The notes under the pieces are model-generated. The model was not told the origin of the DNA. It saw only the letters and a program-made list of their open reading frames with translations, and ran no database searches. From Amycolatopsis anabasis (lineage in GTDB: Bacteria; Actinomycetota; Actinomycetes; Mycobacteriales; Pseudonocardiaceae): DNA of 64,000 bases. Of the stretch, positions 9,076 through 20,600 are shown one piece after another (the stretch's first letter is position 1; every line of letters starts with the position of its first letter). The stretch lies in contig NZ_VTHK01000012.1 of NCBI RefSeq assembly GCF_009765355.1, forward strand, positions 62,001 to 126,000. The letters are read 5' to 3'. A program made the translations under genes and the position numbers.

Positions 9076-9786
9076 TTAGCTCCGCCCTCGACCTCCGGAG
9101 CGACCTCCCGGTACTTCGTGTCGCGCTCCCGCGGTACCAGGGCGCCGTGGAGCGTGCCCGCCCGCTGGAGCTTGCGTCCCTCGGCGAGGGGCGCGATTGT
9201 GCTGCTCGCTCACCTTGGTTCGGATGCCCCCTCGGGCGTCACCTGGTGTTGCCTGTGAGGAAGGTTCGGGGGCGATAGGGACGGGCGTTCCGGTTTCAGT
9301 GAACACCCATCCGACCCCGTCGGGGCGGTTCACCGTGTGGCGGAAGTCTTCGTCCGCGGCGGCTGCGCGAGCTGCGGCCGCGGTGACCGTGGCTTCGACT
9401 TTCCAACCGCCCGGAGCCGGTTGCGCGTAGCCATAGCGTCCGACTTGCAGGAGTAGGGCTTCCAGGTCTTCGATGCAGTCAGGCCAGAATTCATGCTTTT
9501 CATCGTCAGGCCCCTCAAACGTCACGGGGTTACGGAGAATCAGGTCACCATCCCGAGCGGGCTGCAAAACCATGGTCCATTCGGGAGAAGCCGGGTTATT
9601 CGGATCATCCCCGCGCCCGAAAAACATGACGTCAAATTCGTCTCCAGGAGGGGCTGCTCCCATCCAGTACAACCAGCCACCCGGCAGTTCTCGCATCCAG
9701 TTGTTCGGCATGAGGAGTTTCTCGGTGCGTTGGCCAGGGTTCGGGCGTGCGGCGCCTCGGGGTTCGGTTTGATCTGGTTGGCTCAT
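9076..9786 (-). CDS. hypothetical protein with disordered basic tail
   Basis: A 236-residue protein starting at ATG 9786 with AAGGAGAG upstream. A second ATG (LLMPNNWMRELPGG) lies 25 residues in. Residues 27-165 look globular (NNWMRELPGGWLYWMGAAPP, GDEFDVMFFGRGDD, DCIEDLEALLLQVGRYGYA). The last 70 residues are Arg/Gly/Pro-rich and probably disordered. No family is recognised. It is the first gene of the minus-strand trio with the ATP-grasp ligase, 180 bases upstream of it, and follows the wall-hydrolase gene by 42 bases. Confidence 0.55.
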   Translation of the reverse strand: MSQPDQTEPRGAARPNPGQRTEKLLMPNNWMRELPGGWLYWMGAAPPGDEFDVMFFGRGDDPNNPASPEWTMVLQPARDGDLILRNPVTFEGPDDEKHEFWPDCIEDLEALLLQVGRYGYAQPAPGGWKVEATVTAAAARAAAADEDFRHTVNRPDGVGWVFTETGTPVPIAPEPSSQATPGDARGGIRTKVSEQHNRAPRRGTQAPAGGHAPRRPGTAGARHEVPGGRSGGRGRS

Positions 9787-9828
9787 GGTACTCTCCTTGA
9801 GACACTGAAAAGGTTCTGTTCATATGCG

Positions 9829-10908
9829 CTAAGCTGCGCTGGCTGCCGGGTCTTGCACCCTGGTCGCGGCGAAGAAATCCCCGCCGGAGGTCCGCGCTTG
9901 GGTTTCGCGCAATTTTTTGCCTGACTCCGGCGCCTCGATCATTTTTCCGTTGCCGATGTAGAGCGCGACATGATGAATCGACCCGGGTGATTTGCCCCAG
10001 AACAACAGATCGCCGGGCTGGAGCTGCTCCGCCGGGATCCGGCGGGATTGGGTGGCGGCGTACTGCTCACGGCTGGTGCGTGGCAACGTGATCTTGCCGT
10101 TGGTGCCCTGGTAGTAGGCGAAGCGCACCAAGCTGGAGCAGTCGAAGCCGACGACCCCGACGTCTGGTGCCGAGCCGCCGCTGGGACCGTTGAGCCCTCC
10201 CCCGCCCCAGGCGTAGGGCAGTCCGATCTGCTTGCGGGCGGCTTCGATGACCGGCCCGGCCGCTCCGCTCACACCTCCGGTTCCGCCGCTGCTGTCGCCC
10301 CCGCCGGGGCGGGGTTTGCCGTATTTCGAAGCCGCCAATCTGTTGATCTTGGCCACGTAGTTGGTCGTCTCGGTGAACGGTGGAATCCCCCGGTACTTCG
10401 TTACGTTGCCGGGTCCGGCGTTGTACGAGGCCAGGGCCAGGTCGACGACGCTGCCGGAGAGTCCCTGTTGCCCTTTGACGTAGTCCACCAGGTGGCACAT
10501 GTAGGCGGCCTGGGATTTGATCGCGTCGGCGGGATTGCGCGGATCTGCGCGGCCGTCGCCGTCCCCGTCGAGGCCCCATGTCGCCCAGGTCGAGGGCATG
10601 AACTGGGTCAGCCCGTCCGCGCCGGACGCGTTGTGCGCGTTGGGATTCCAGTTGCTTTCGGTTTCGATCTGCGCGGCCAGGATGGGCGCGGTGATCTCGG
10701 GGCAGGTCGTCGCCGCTTCCCGCAACGGACCTGTCGCCCACGACGGCACGGAGTCGCCGTTGAAATCGAGCGCGACCCGGCCGCCTTTCTCGGCCGAGTC
10801 GATGGTCTCGTGTGCTCCTCCGCCGCCGAAGAGCAGGACGATCACCAGGATCAGCACGATCAGCGGTGCGCACGCTGCTGCGGCGGCGATCTTCGTGTGA
10901 CGGCCCAT
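9829..10908 (-). CDS. bifunctional lytic transglycosylase / NlpC-P60 peptidoglycan hydrolase, conjugation-associated
   Basis: A 359-residue protein with one N-terminal membrane segment (LIVLILVIVLLFGGGG, residues 16-31). Residues 60-190 are an SLT transglycosylase domain: AQIETESNWNP carries the catalytic Glu (about residue 84), followed by GLTQFMPSTWATWG and ALASYNAGPGNV. A Gly-rich linker leads to an NlpC/P60 domain (residues 225-345) with catalytic Cys in GFDCSSLVRF (about 257) and His in HHVALYIGNG (about 311). Proteins of this two-domain type (VirB1-like) cut glycan strands and stem peptides so that a secretion apparatus can cross the wall. Its ATG overlaps the upstream stop by one base (TGATG). 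Confidence 0.88.
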   Translation of the reverse strand: MGRHTKIAAAAACAPLIVLILVIVLLFGGGGAHETIDSAEKGGRVALDFNGDSVPSWATGPLREAATTCPEITAPILAAQIETESNWNPNAHNASGADGLTQFMPSTWATWGLDGDGDGRADPRNPADAIKSQAAYMCHLVDYVKGQQGLSGSVVDLALASYNAGPGNVTKYRGIPPFTETTNYVAKINRLAASKYGKPRPGGGDSSGGTGGVSGAAGPVIEAARKQIGLPYAWGGGGLNGPSGGSAPDVGVVGFDCSSLVRFAYYQGTNGKITLPRTSREQYAATQSRRIPAEQLQPGDLLFWGKSPGSIHHVALYIGNGKMIEAPESGKKLRETQARTSGGDFFAATRVQDPAASAA

Positions 10909-11501
10909 CAGCCGGCTCCGGCGTCGGGAGCGTCGGAGAGGGTGAGACCGGTGATCTTCCAGCCGCCGCCGTCGCGGCGCAGCGAGCAGTAGGCCACCAG
11001 CGGGTCGAGGCTTTGGCGCCAGCCCTCGGCGATCGCGACCCTGCTGGCCTTGACCCCGGCGCCGGTTTCGTCGCCGCGCACCGGCGGCGGGTCGTCACCC
11101 ACCGGTTCGGTGGTGACCTCGACGTGCGCGCGGTGCGCCGCCAGCTGCTCCCAGCCGTTGTCGCGGCCTTCTCCCCCGATCTGCTGTGCCAGGCCGGGTA
11201 TGCCGAACTGGTCGGCCGCCCGTTGGCGGGCCTCGCCCGGTCCGGAATCGGTGGCGGCGTCAACCGACAACGCCGCGGTGACGAACCGGGTGCATTGCTG
11301 CTGCACGTCGGCCGGAACCGGTGCAGGTGCCGCGATCGGCGTGCCGGGCTCCTCGCCGTCGTGGTGCGTGGTGCCGGGGTTCGTGTGCGAGCACGCGGTG
11401 CCCGCCAGGACCACCAGCGTGGCCAGCATGGTGATCCTGCCGAGACGGCGGCGCGATACGCGGTGTGGTGATGTGCCCGTGTGAGGGCGTCGTTCCCCCA
11501 T
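10908..11501 (-). CDS. exported/lipoprotein-like conjugation accessory protein
   Basis: A 197-residue protein. ATG 11501 is chosen over upstream in-frame ATGs because GGGGGGACACATC precedes it. A basic N-terminus (RRRLGRIT) is followed by a hydrophobic segment ending LATLVVLAGTAC. The Cys could be a lipid-attachment site, although the residue at -3 is not a typical lipobox residue. The mature part has helical CTRFVTAALSVDAATDSG and a C-terminal strand region (CSLRRDGGGWKITGLTLSD), as seen in small NTF2-like or VirB8-like extracytoplasmic domains. Translational overlap with the wall hydrolase supports a role in the mating channel at the cell envelope. The exact function is unknown. Confidence 0.6.
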   Translation of the reverse strand: MGERRPHTGTSPHRVSRRRLGRITMLATLVVLAGTACSHTNPGTTHHDGEEPGTPIAAPAPVPADVQQQCTRFVTAALSVDAATDSGPGEARQRAADQFGIPGLAQQIGGEGRDNGWEQLAAHRAHVEVTTEPVGDDPPPVRGDETGAGVKASRVAIAEGWRQSLDPLVAYCSLRRDGGGWKITGLTLSDAPDAGAG

Positions 11502-11623
11502 GATGTGTCCCCCCATGAAGGTCTCGATCCCCATCGAGACCTGAGCTGTGCTGCTGGTCGCCGGTCAGCGGCCGTTCTCTCCCGTCGGCTCCGCGCGGCT
11601 GGTCAGAATCGTGGGCTCGGTGA

Positions 11624-14600
11624 TCACCGCCTTCCCGGGCGGCGGAAGCCGAACGCGTCGAGGGCCCGCGCCGCGGCGTTACGTGCCGCCGGGGTTCGCT
11701 GCACCGGACCGGCCGCTGAGCGGTCGGTGGGCTTTCCCGGTCGCTTCTCCGACCGGCCAGACTGCGGCGTGCCCGCGTTTGGCTCCACCGGCGGCGCCTG
11801 CGACGGTGGGGCTGGGTCCGGCCGATCCTGGTCGGTCCCGTTCGGGAGTTGGTTGCCGTGGTCGATTCCAGTTGCCGGGGGCGCAGGGTCGGTGTGCGGA
11901 ACGTTTTCGGTGTTCCAGCCGAGTTCGCTCAGCAGCCGATCGAAAATCGGGTCGTCCGAGGGCACCTCATCCGTCTGCGTCGCCACGTGCTGCTGCACCG
12001 CGACACCGCCCTGAGCGACAGTGATCCCCGCCATTTCGTTGTCCGTTGTGGACGGTTGTGGTCGCGCGGTGAACGCTGGTTCGTGGCGAACCGGCCCGGT
12101 TGGCCAGGTGTCGGGAACCGTCAACGGCGGCTCGTCCGCCCAGCCGAGCTCGGCGAGGATCTCGTCGCAAAATGGGTCGTCGGCGGGCACCTCCGTGGTA
12201 TCCGGTTCGGGGGGCGTTGACCGAACCACCCTGGTTGTCTCGGGTGAAGGCGTCGAGGAACTCGGCGCGGTGGCGCGGTCCGTACGATCGCGTTCCGGCG
12301 CGGGCAACGAACGTTCCACGGTCCGAGCGAGTCGAGCGTCCAGGGGCTGGGCGCCGGTGATCGCGCGCGCGCCGTGGTTTTGGGTGCCTGCGGCGCCGAC
12401 TTCGCCCACCAGCTTGGCCAGCGCGATCACACGTTTCACCGGCTCGTCGACCGCGACCGTCATGACCCGGTCGTCCCAATCCACGGCGGTGGAACCGTGG
12501 TACGAGGTGCGGACCTCGAACCCGAGGCTGGTCGCCTGATCCACCAGCTCAGCCCATTGCTGCGCCACGAAATCGAACTGCCGGGGGTCACTCGAGCCCG
12601 GCGCGCGACCCGCGCCGGATGGACGCGGCGACTCCTGCCGCGCGGGCCGGTCCCGGCGTACCGGCGGCGACGCGTTCACCGCCGACGATTCCGGCCGCGC
12701 AGCGGGGCCACGGGCGGTGGAGGGCTCGCGCTCGGCGCTCGCCGCGAGTGGCCCGGTCGAGGGCGGCGCGGTCGCGCGGTTCGTCGGCGCAGGATCGGTT
12801 GTGCTCGGCACTTCGGCAGCCGCTTCTGTGGCCGTTTCCGCCGTCCCGTCCGCAGTGTGGTTGGCAGGCGGGGCGTCGGCGGCCTGCCGTTCGTCGAGGT
12901 ACTCCTCGAAGGCCGCGAGATCCTCCTCGCTCGGTTCGGCATCGGCAAGGCCAACGGTCTCCTGCGGCGAGGTGCCTGCCTTGTCCGTTGGCGCGGCAGC
13001 GGGCGCTGCCGGTGGTTCCGGCTCGGCCCCGGCCCGGGCGGCGGCAACCTCGGCTGGTTCCGGTTGCAGTGACTGCTCGGCGCGCTGGTCTGTTCTCACC
13101 GCCGGCGCCTGCGCTGGCCTTGGAGGCTGCGGGGTCTGTTCGCCGCGCTCCGCGGCGGTAGCCGCCCCTGGAAGGAATGGGTCGCCCTCCTCTACGGTCC
13201 CGATGGGCACCGCGCCGTCCTGCGAGTCCTTCGCCTGGTCCGCGAGGTAGTCCTCGAAGAGCGTCAGCTCCTCGTCGCTGCTCTCGTCGGCTTGATCGGT
13301 GTCCATGGTGTGCGTTTTGTCCGCTGGGACGGTGTGCCCGGGGTCGGCGGGTGTTTCCGTTGTCGTCTCGTTCGGTGGGGCGTTTCCCGGGTCGTTAAGG
13401 GTTTGCTCGGCGGGTGCCTGCCGGGCCTCGTTGGTTTCCTTGTGGGCGGATGCCGGGGTGGTGAGGTTGGGTGCCGGTTCCCGTGTGCGCTCGGCCGTCT
13501 CGGCTACCGGTTCGTCGCTGGTGCTCCCTGCCGCCGGGTAGAACCTGGCTGCCGGGGGTTCGGGGGGCATCGGTGCCGGTGGCTTGCTCAGGACCGCGGC
13601 GACCTCGGTCCTGAGCAGTTCGAGACGACGTGTCTTGTCGCTGATCAGCGGAATGGTGATGACGCGATAGGCGTGATCGGTGGAGGGCTCGTTCACGTTG
13701 CGCTTCAACGCCGTGGTGTACCCGACTTCCAGCGCCATCTCTTTCAGATCGTCCCAGCTCAGCTCCATCTCCTCCGGGAACACGGTGGACGCATCGGACG
13801 CCGCCGGTTCGGTAGCGTCGCTCGACGTCGCCGGTTCCGCGTTGCTCGGGGAGGCTGCGGCTGGCTGTGTGGGTTCCGGGTCCAGCCCGAGTCGGGTGCG
13901 CAGCGCCGTCTCAGTCTGGGTGAGTGCGTCGACCAGATGCAGGTCACTGCCTGGTATTACGTCGTCGGGTCGGCCGGTCGCGGTGATGACCGCGGCCAGC
14001 TGGTGCAGTTGCTGGGCTGTCTCCCGCGCTTCGGCGGGGCTGGCTGCCACGTTCGCCAGCCAGGTCGCCTGCGTGTCGAGGGCGGTGCCGGGTTGCTGGA
14101 TGACACGGGTGGCGGTGACGAATGCCAGACGGGCGGGTTCATGCCGCCGGACCGCGTCGGGCATGGCCATATCGCGTAGTTGCTCGGCGAGTCCCGGCCC
14201 GTCCGACTGGAAAGTGATCGCGGCGAGCGGGGTGTCCGCCGCCGCGGTGGGGGTCTCGGCCGGTTGGTCTGCCGTGGCCGCCTCGGATACCTCAGGCGGA
14301 TCGGAGGGCCGGTCTGCGGAGGTGTGCGTGGCCCGTCCGAACAAAGTGGCCAGTGATCCCGGGCGGTCTTCGGGGTTCTCCGGCAGCACCGCCACCAGTT
14401 CGCGGATCCTGGCCAGCGCGGCCAGTTGCTGGTCGCTGAGTTCGTTGTCCGACGCGGCCCGCTTCAGCGGGTCGCGGCCGCGCCCTTTCCACGGCACCGG
14501 AACCTCGCCGCTGGTGTGCGTGTGGATGGCGCGCTCGAGGATGCTCGCGGTCGCGGTCTGCCGGATCTCGGCCAGCTCGGCGGTGGCCTGGCGGGCGAGT

Positions 14601-17600
14601 TCGGCGTCCTCTGCTGTGGCGAAGGCGTCGCGATGCTCGGCGAACCGTCGGTATGCGGCGGCCGCCTCGGTGAGCATCCGCAGATCGGTGCGCTCCAGCC
14701 CGGCCCGCAGCCACTCGGCCATCGCCTTCCAGCTCGGCCTGCCCGTCCGTAACTCGTCTGTGGTCTCGACCTGGATCCGCACACCGGCGGACGCGGGCTG
14801 CACGACCACGAGCGCGCCGGCGTCGGGCTCGCCTTCGGCCCGGGTGACCCGGTGTGCCAGGTAGGGTTCCGGGACCAGTTGCGCGCCGGGCGTGGTGGTC
14901 GCGCGCAGGAACTCGTCCAGGCGGTTGCCCAGCGTCAGTTGCAGCGCGAAGCCGATATCCGCCGCCGTCAGCGGAGCACGGCTCGGCTCGGTGTCCCGTT
15001 CCGAGTTCCGTTCGCCGGTCGATGGCTGCCCAGTCTCCGGGGCTGTGCCCGTCGCTTCAGCGACGGCGGGCGTGGGCGCCGCCGGATGCGGTTCGAGGTC
15101 GAACAGGCTCGGCTCCGTGGCCGGATCCTCCGTTCCGGGCGGGGGTGCGGTTCCCGGTTGGCCGCTGCTGTCGGGGGGCGATGTGGCGGGAGGCGCGGAT
15201 TCTGCTGGCCTCGCGGGAGGCGTCGCTGCGGCCGTCGCGGCCGCCGGTTCCTCACTGCTGTCGCGTGCGGACTTTTCGGACTCAGGGGAGGTCGTCGGCG
15301 CGGGCGTTTCAGCGGGTGCCGTGACGGTCCGCGTGTCGAACTCGGTGATCGCGGCCGTGATCGAATCCATGCGGTCGAGCACGTTCTGCTCGGCGGCGTC
15401 GATCGCGTCGTAGAACACGTCCGGCACACCGTCAGGGGTGAACTTGTCGGCCGGGATCGCAACGTCGACCAATACCGCGCCGTCGGCGTCGCACAGCAGC
15501 AGCATCCGCTGGCCGTCCTCGTCCTGGTGTGTCGCTACCAGAAGGTCACGCCACCAGAGCCAGTCACTTTCCCGGTATCCGCGCCGTTCGTGGAGGGTGG
15601 TCAGCACCGTCCCGATCGTCTCGCGGTCGGAGATGAAGTCCTTCACGGCGGTCGCCGAGTCGGGGACGAACGCCGCCGCGTCGTCGACGGGCCCGCCCTG
15701 GTCCGCGGCGCGGTTTCTGGCCGCGGCGACCGTGAGAGCCACCTCGGCCCAGCGCGCCGCTTCGTCGGCCTGGCGGAGCAGCGGCGCCTTCTGCGGGAAG
15801 TCGGGTAGCGCGTCCAACCGCGCCCGGGCTTGCCCCGGCGAGCGCAGCACGGCGATCACGCTGGACCGCGCCAGCACCGCTTGTGCCTCGGCGCGATCCA
15901 CGGCGCGCCGCACGGCGCTCCCGATCTCCTGATTGTGGCCGGGTTCCAGCCACTGCGGCTCGATCTCCACCCGCTCCACGACCTCAACGTCGGATCCGGC
16001 GGGCACCGCGAGTTCGACCACGGTGTCGTCGCCGCGTGCGACGGTGAACCGGATCCGGTCCCACCACACCGAGCCGGTAGCACCGTCGACCGGGCGGGCC
16101 ACCAGCGACGCGAACGTGTCGTCCCAGGCGCCCGCGTCCGCGGGGCCGTTGAACACCACGTCCCCGCGGGCGGTGTGCTCCCGGTATTGCAGCACCGCGC
16201 GAGATTCCCGGGCGCTCGCGTGCGCGGCGGCGAGCAGGTTGACTTGGTAAGACCGCTGCACGCACGCGGCCACGTCGTCGCGGTCCCGCTCGGTGAGGGC
16301 GGAGATCGTCTCCGGGGTCAGCAGGTCGACCAGACGGTTGTGCACGCGGGCGACCTGGTCCGGCACCCCGACGTCGCTGCCGTCGCGCTGTGCATGACGC
16401 CACCGCGCCAGGTCGGAGAACACCGCCGCCGCGTCACTGGTGTGCGGGGCGGCGAGGTTGGCTGGTGCCGCCACCGGGGTTTGCTCGGCCGGAGATGACG
16501 CAGCGGCGAGTTGTTCCAGAACGGCGTCCCGGTTCGCGAGCAACGCGTCGCGCAACGTCCACTTGCCCTCGCGCAACGTATCTGGCAGGCCCGTCGCGGC
16601 GATCAGGTCAACGAGTTGCTGGATCTGGTCAGCGGCCTCTCGGGCAATCTCGGCTGACCCGGCATTCTTCAGCAGCCATCCCGAATGTATGCGCTCATAG
16701 GGGTAGGCGCCGTCGTACAACCGGAACGCGAGGATCATCGCGAGCCGCGCGGGTTCGTGTCGGGTCACAGCAGGCGGAGTCCTCGCCCCCATCAGCTCAA
16801 GCTGTTCGGGGATGGTGCCCCACTCCGGGACGAACGTGATCGCGGCCAACGGTCCGGACACCTGCGGCGCGAACAGCGACGGTGTGTCGAGATACCGTTC
16901 CAGCGGCTCCAACCATCTCGCCGCGGTCGTCGCTGCCGCCTCGGCGGTGGCGTGCATCGTGGAACCAGGCGCGATACCGGATCCGGAGACCTTGCCTTCG
17001 GCGTCGATCTGGTCCAGGGCCCACCACCACTGCGGCTTGTCGTCCCCGACGCCGGAAACCCGCCCGACAACCAGTCGGAACCGTCCAGGTTCGGACCACA
17101 CATACGCGTGTGTGGCCAAATGGCCGCGCGGATTGACCTGGTAAGTCAGCTCGCGCCCGTCCGGCAACCGCAACGGCGGCGCCGAGAGGGCGGTTTCCTG
17201 CGTTTCCTGCACGGTGCTTGGTTCGGTGGCTCCCGGCACGGACTCCCGCCGGGCGGTGATGGTGGCGGTCCGGTCGTCGACGCGGGTCCAGTCGCCGTTC
17301 AGATGCCACCCGTCCTCGGTGAGAGTGCGAGTCGCCCACTCGCAGGCTGCGGCGAGGTTGTGTCCCAGGCTGCGCCGGTCGTCGGCGCTGTGGGGCTTGT
17401 ACTGGTATTCCCCGACCTCGACGTGCCAGTCGCTGGGATTGGCGTAGGTGACCGTGGCCACCTCGTTCGCGACGTCCGGGTCGGCCGTGCGCTCAAGGGC
17501 TGTTGCCAGGCTTTGGCCGAGCAGGCGCTCGCGGTTGCGCTGGTGGGCGGCCAGCGCGGACGCCATCGCCGCGTTCGCGGCCTCGCGTTCCTCCGGCGTG

Positions 17601-20600
17601 GGCCGCGTTGCCGGGTCCAGGACGCGCACTTGGCCGTCAACGGCGAACTCGTTCATTGCGTGCGACGCACCGTCCGAGTCCACCACATCCCGGTCGATGA
17701 TCACCTGGACTTGCTGCACGCCGCGGATAGGTTCGACCTCGGTCACCACACCGCGTACCGGCTGCGGCGCTTTGGGCACCGGGACCCAGCCGTCCTCGTC
17801 CGGTGGCTGCGGCTCCTCCAGCATGAACTCGACGTACTGGCCGACCGCGTTGGTTGGCAGCGACGGGTCACCCTCGGCCAGCCGCTCCAGCGCGTCCCGG
17901 GCCCGGTCGAAGCTGAACTTCTCCCCCCGTTTGCGGGGCAGCCCGGCGGCCGCGGTGAGCGCCCGCTGGGCGATCGCCTCATCGAGTTCGCCGAGCTGGC
18001 GCAGTGCCGTCTGCGGGTAGAGGTCCTTGCGGGCCTTGCCTGAGATCACGATCGAGACCAGGTCCCGGATTTCCTTCTCGTTGTGGCGCTCTCCCAGGAT
18101 GTACTTGAGCAGGCTGGCGCGGTTGGTCACCTGCACCTCGGGCGCCGGCGGCGCGAGCGGCACCGGTCGCCCATCGGAGAAGTACCAGGTGTCCTCGGTA
18201 GCGCCCGCTGGCCGCGTGACCAACTGCAGTGCGGCGTCGGATTCGACGGCGGAGCGGGCTTCGGCGGCGTAGTCGGCGGTCTGGACTCGCCATTGGCCAG
18301 GCACCCGCGCGGGCCGGGCCGCGCCGTAAAGGCCAGCTTCGTCAACCAGGTCGAGCAGTTGTTGCGCGGTGGCGAATTCCGCTTCCTGCCAGTCCTCAGG
18401 GTCGGAAGGCTCGATCCGGCGGAGCACAGTGGACAGCACCCGGTCCTCGGGTGTGATGCCGACGGCGATCCAGACGTCGTGGCGCCACCAGTGCTCGGTG
18501 TACATGCCGAACAGCTCGGTGGCCTGTTCCCCCACCGGTGTCCAGTGCTGCGCGCGGAACCGGTCGGAAATCCCGGTCAGGTCTGGGATGAGCGCGCGAC
18601 CTTTCTCGACGTGGACGTCGTTGACGTCCTGCTCGGGCTTGGTGCCGCGCTGGACCATTTCGGGGGAAGGCGCCACCTCCGGCTGTCGTGCTGCGTGTGC
18701 GGCAGCGCGGTCAGCCTCCGACGGTCGGGTGGCTAGGTCCAAGACCGTCAGGTCGGCGTCGATCCGGACCAGGCGCTCGGCCCGGGTATCGCCGTCCGCA
18801 GCGGGGAAATCCCGCTCGATCACCACCCGCACGCGGTTGCCGGGCGTGGGCGTGACCGCGACCACGAGCCCGCGAACCGGTTCGCCCCGCAGATCGAGTG
18901 CGACGTATTGCCCGATGCTGTTCATCGGCAACGAGGGGTCTCCCTCAGCCAAACGGACCAAGGCATCCCTGGCGTGATCCACCTGCAGGGGCTCCTTGTG
19001 GAGGTCCCTCACGCCCGCCCTGGCGGTGACCGCGCGCCGGTAGATCTCCTCGCTTTCCGCGGCCAGGGCGCGGAGTTCCTCGCCGGGATGTTCGCTGGTG
19101 TTGCGGGCGGGCAACACCCGTGAGACGAGGGTGCGGAGTTTCTTGTCGTCGCGCCCGGCGAGCACGTAGTTGATCAGGTCGTTCCGGGTGCTGACCGGCA
19201 CGTCGGGCAAGGGTGGCGCGATCGGGACCGGTTGACCGTCATCGGCGAAGTACCAGGTGTCGTCGTCGACGTCCAGGCGGGTAATCAGCCGCGTGCCCTC
19301 ATCGCCGTCCGCCGTGGCGGCCTGCGCATCGTCGGGGTTGTCGGTGATGGTGATGCGCCACAGCCCGGGCAACCGGGCGGGTTCGGCGAATCCGTGCAGC
19401 CCGCGATGCTCGATCACTTCCCGCAGCCACTCGGCGTGGACGTAGACTTCGACGTCCCAGTCGCCGTCGTTCCACTCCCGTCGCGCCGGGTGCAGGTATA
19501 GCCGCCGCATCGCGCGCCCGTCGGAGTCGACGCAGACCCTGATCGAGTCGCCGTGGCGACGCCACTGTTCGATCCGAAGATCGCCGGACTGGCTTCGCAA
19601 CCGCAGCGTCCAGCCGTTGCTCCGCAACAGCTCGGGTACGTCGGTCAACCCGTCGATGAATGGGTCCGTGGGGAAGAAAGAAAGCTCCTCCGCGTTCTCC
19701 AGCTCCGCGACCACCGGGGTACGGCCAGGGATGGTGAACGTGGCGTGGTCGGCCATCCAGTCGGCGACGGCATGCAGGTTGGTGACGACTTCGTCGAAAC
19801 GGGTACGGGCCAGTACCCGGCCGAGAGGGTCGCCTGCGTCACGTCGTGTCGTGATCTCGTCGGCGAGGGCGGTGATCGCGAACGCGGTGTTGGATCCGAC
19901 GCCGGATTTGACCGCGAGCTTGGCTCGTTCGGCCGGGTCGAAATCGAGCCCGCGTGTCACTGCGTGGAGCGCATCGGTCACGATCAGCCTGGTCGACCGG
20001 TCGATCAACTCGTGATTGTCCAGGGGCAGGCTCCGCCACAGGTCGTCCATCACGCTTTCCACGGCTCCCGGCTCGTGGATCAACTGCGCCGCGGTGAACA
20101 CGGTCTTCCCGTCGATCGCGTCGAGCAGTGCCCGGGCACGCTCGCGGGCCTGGGAAAAGTCGTGCTCGACATCGACCGGTGCCGGCACGATCCGACGGGT
20201 GGTGAGGGAGTACACCAGGTCCGAGGCTTCGTCCAGGGAGACCTCGCGGAGGCTTCTGCCCTCGTATGCGGCCACCGCCGCGCGGGCAAGGTCGAGCACC
20301 GCCTGCTCGGGTCGCCGGTCGATTCCGGCCACGAAAACGCGGGTTTCGGTCCCCAGCGCAAGGACCGCGGCGGCATGCGGGAACCCACTCGTGCCGTGGA
20401 GGCGTTCCACGTCCCACCCCGCATCCACGACGTGAGCGAGCACCGCTTGCCATGCTCGCTCATCGTGCTCAGAAACGATTCCCGGAGCGAGCAGGTCCCG
20501 TAATGCGGTCTCCGGGCGGGCACTGGAGGCCGTGGCGTCCACATGGGACTGAGATGCCGAGTCGGACGCGGTTGGCTCGCCAAGGGTGTCGAACAGGGTC

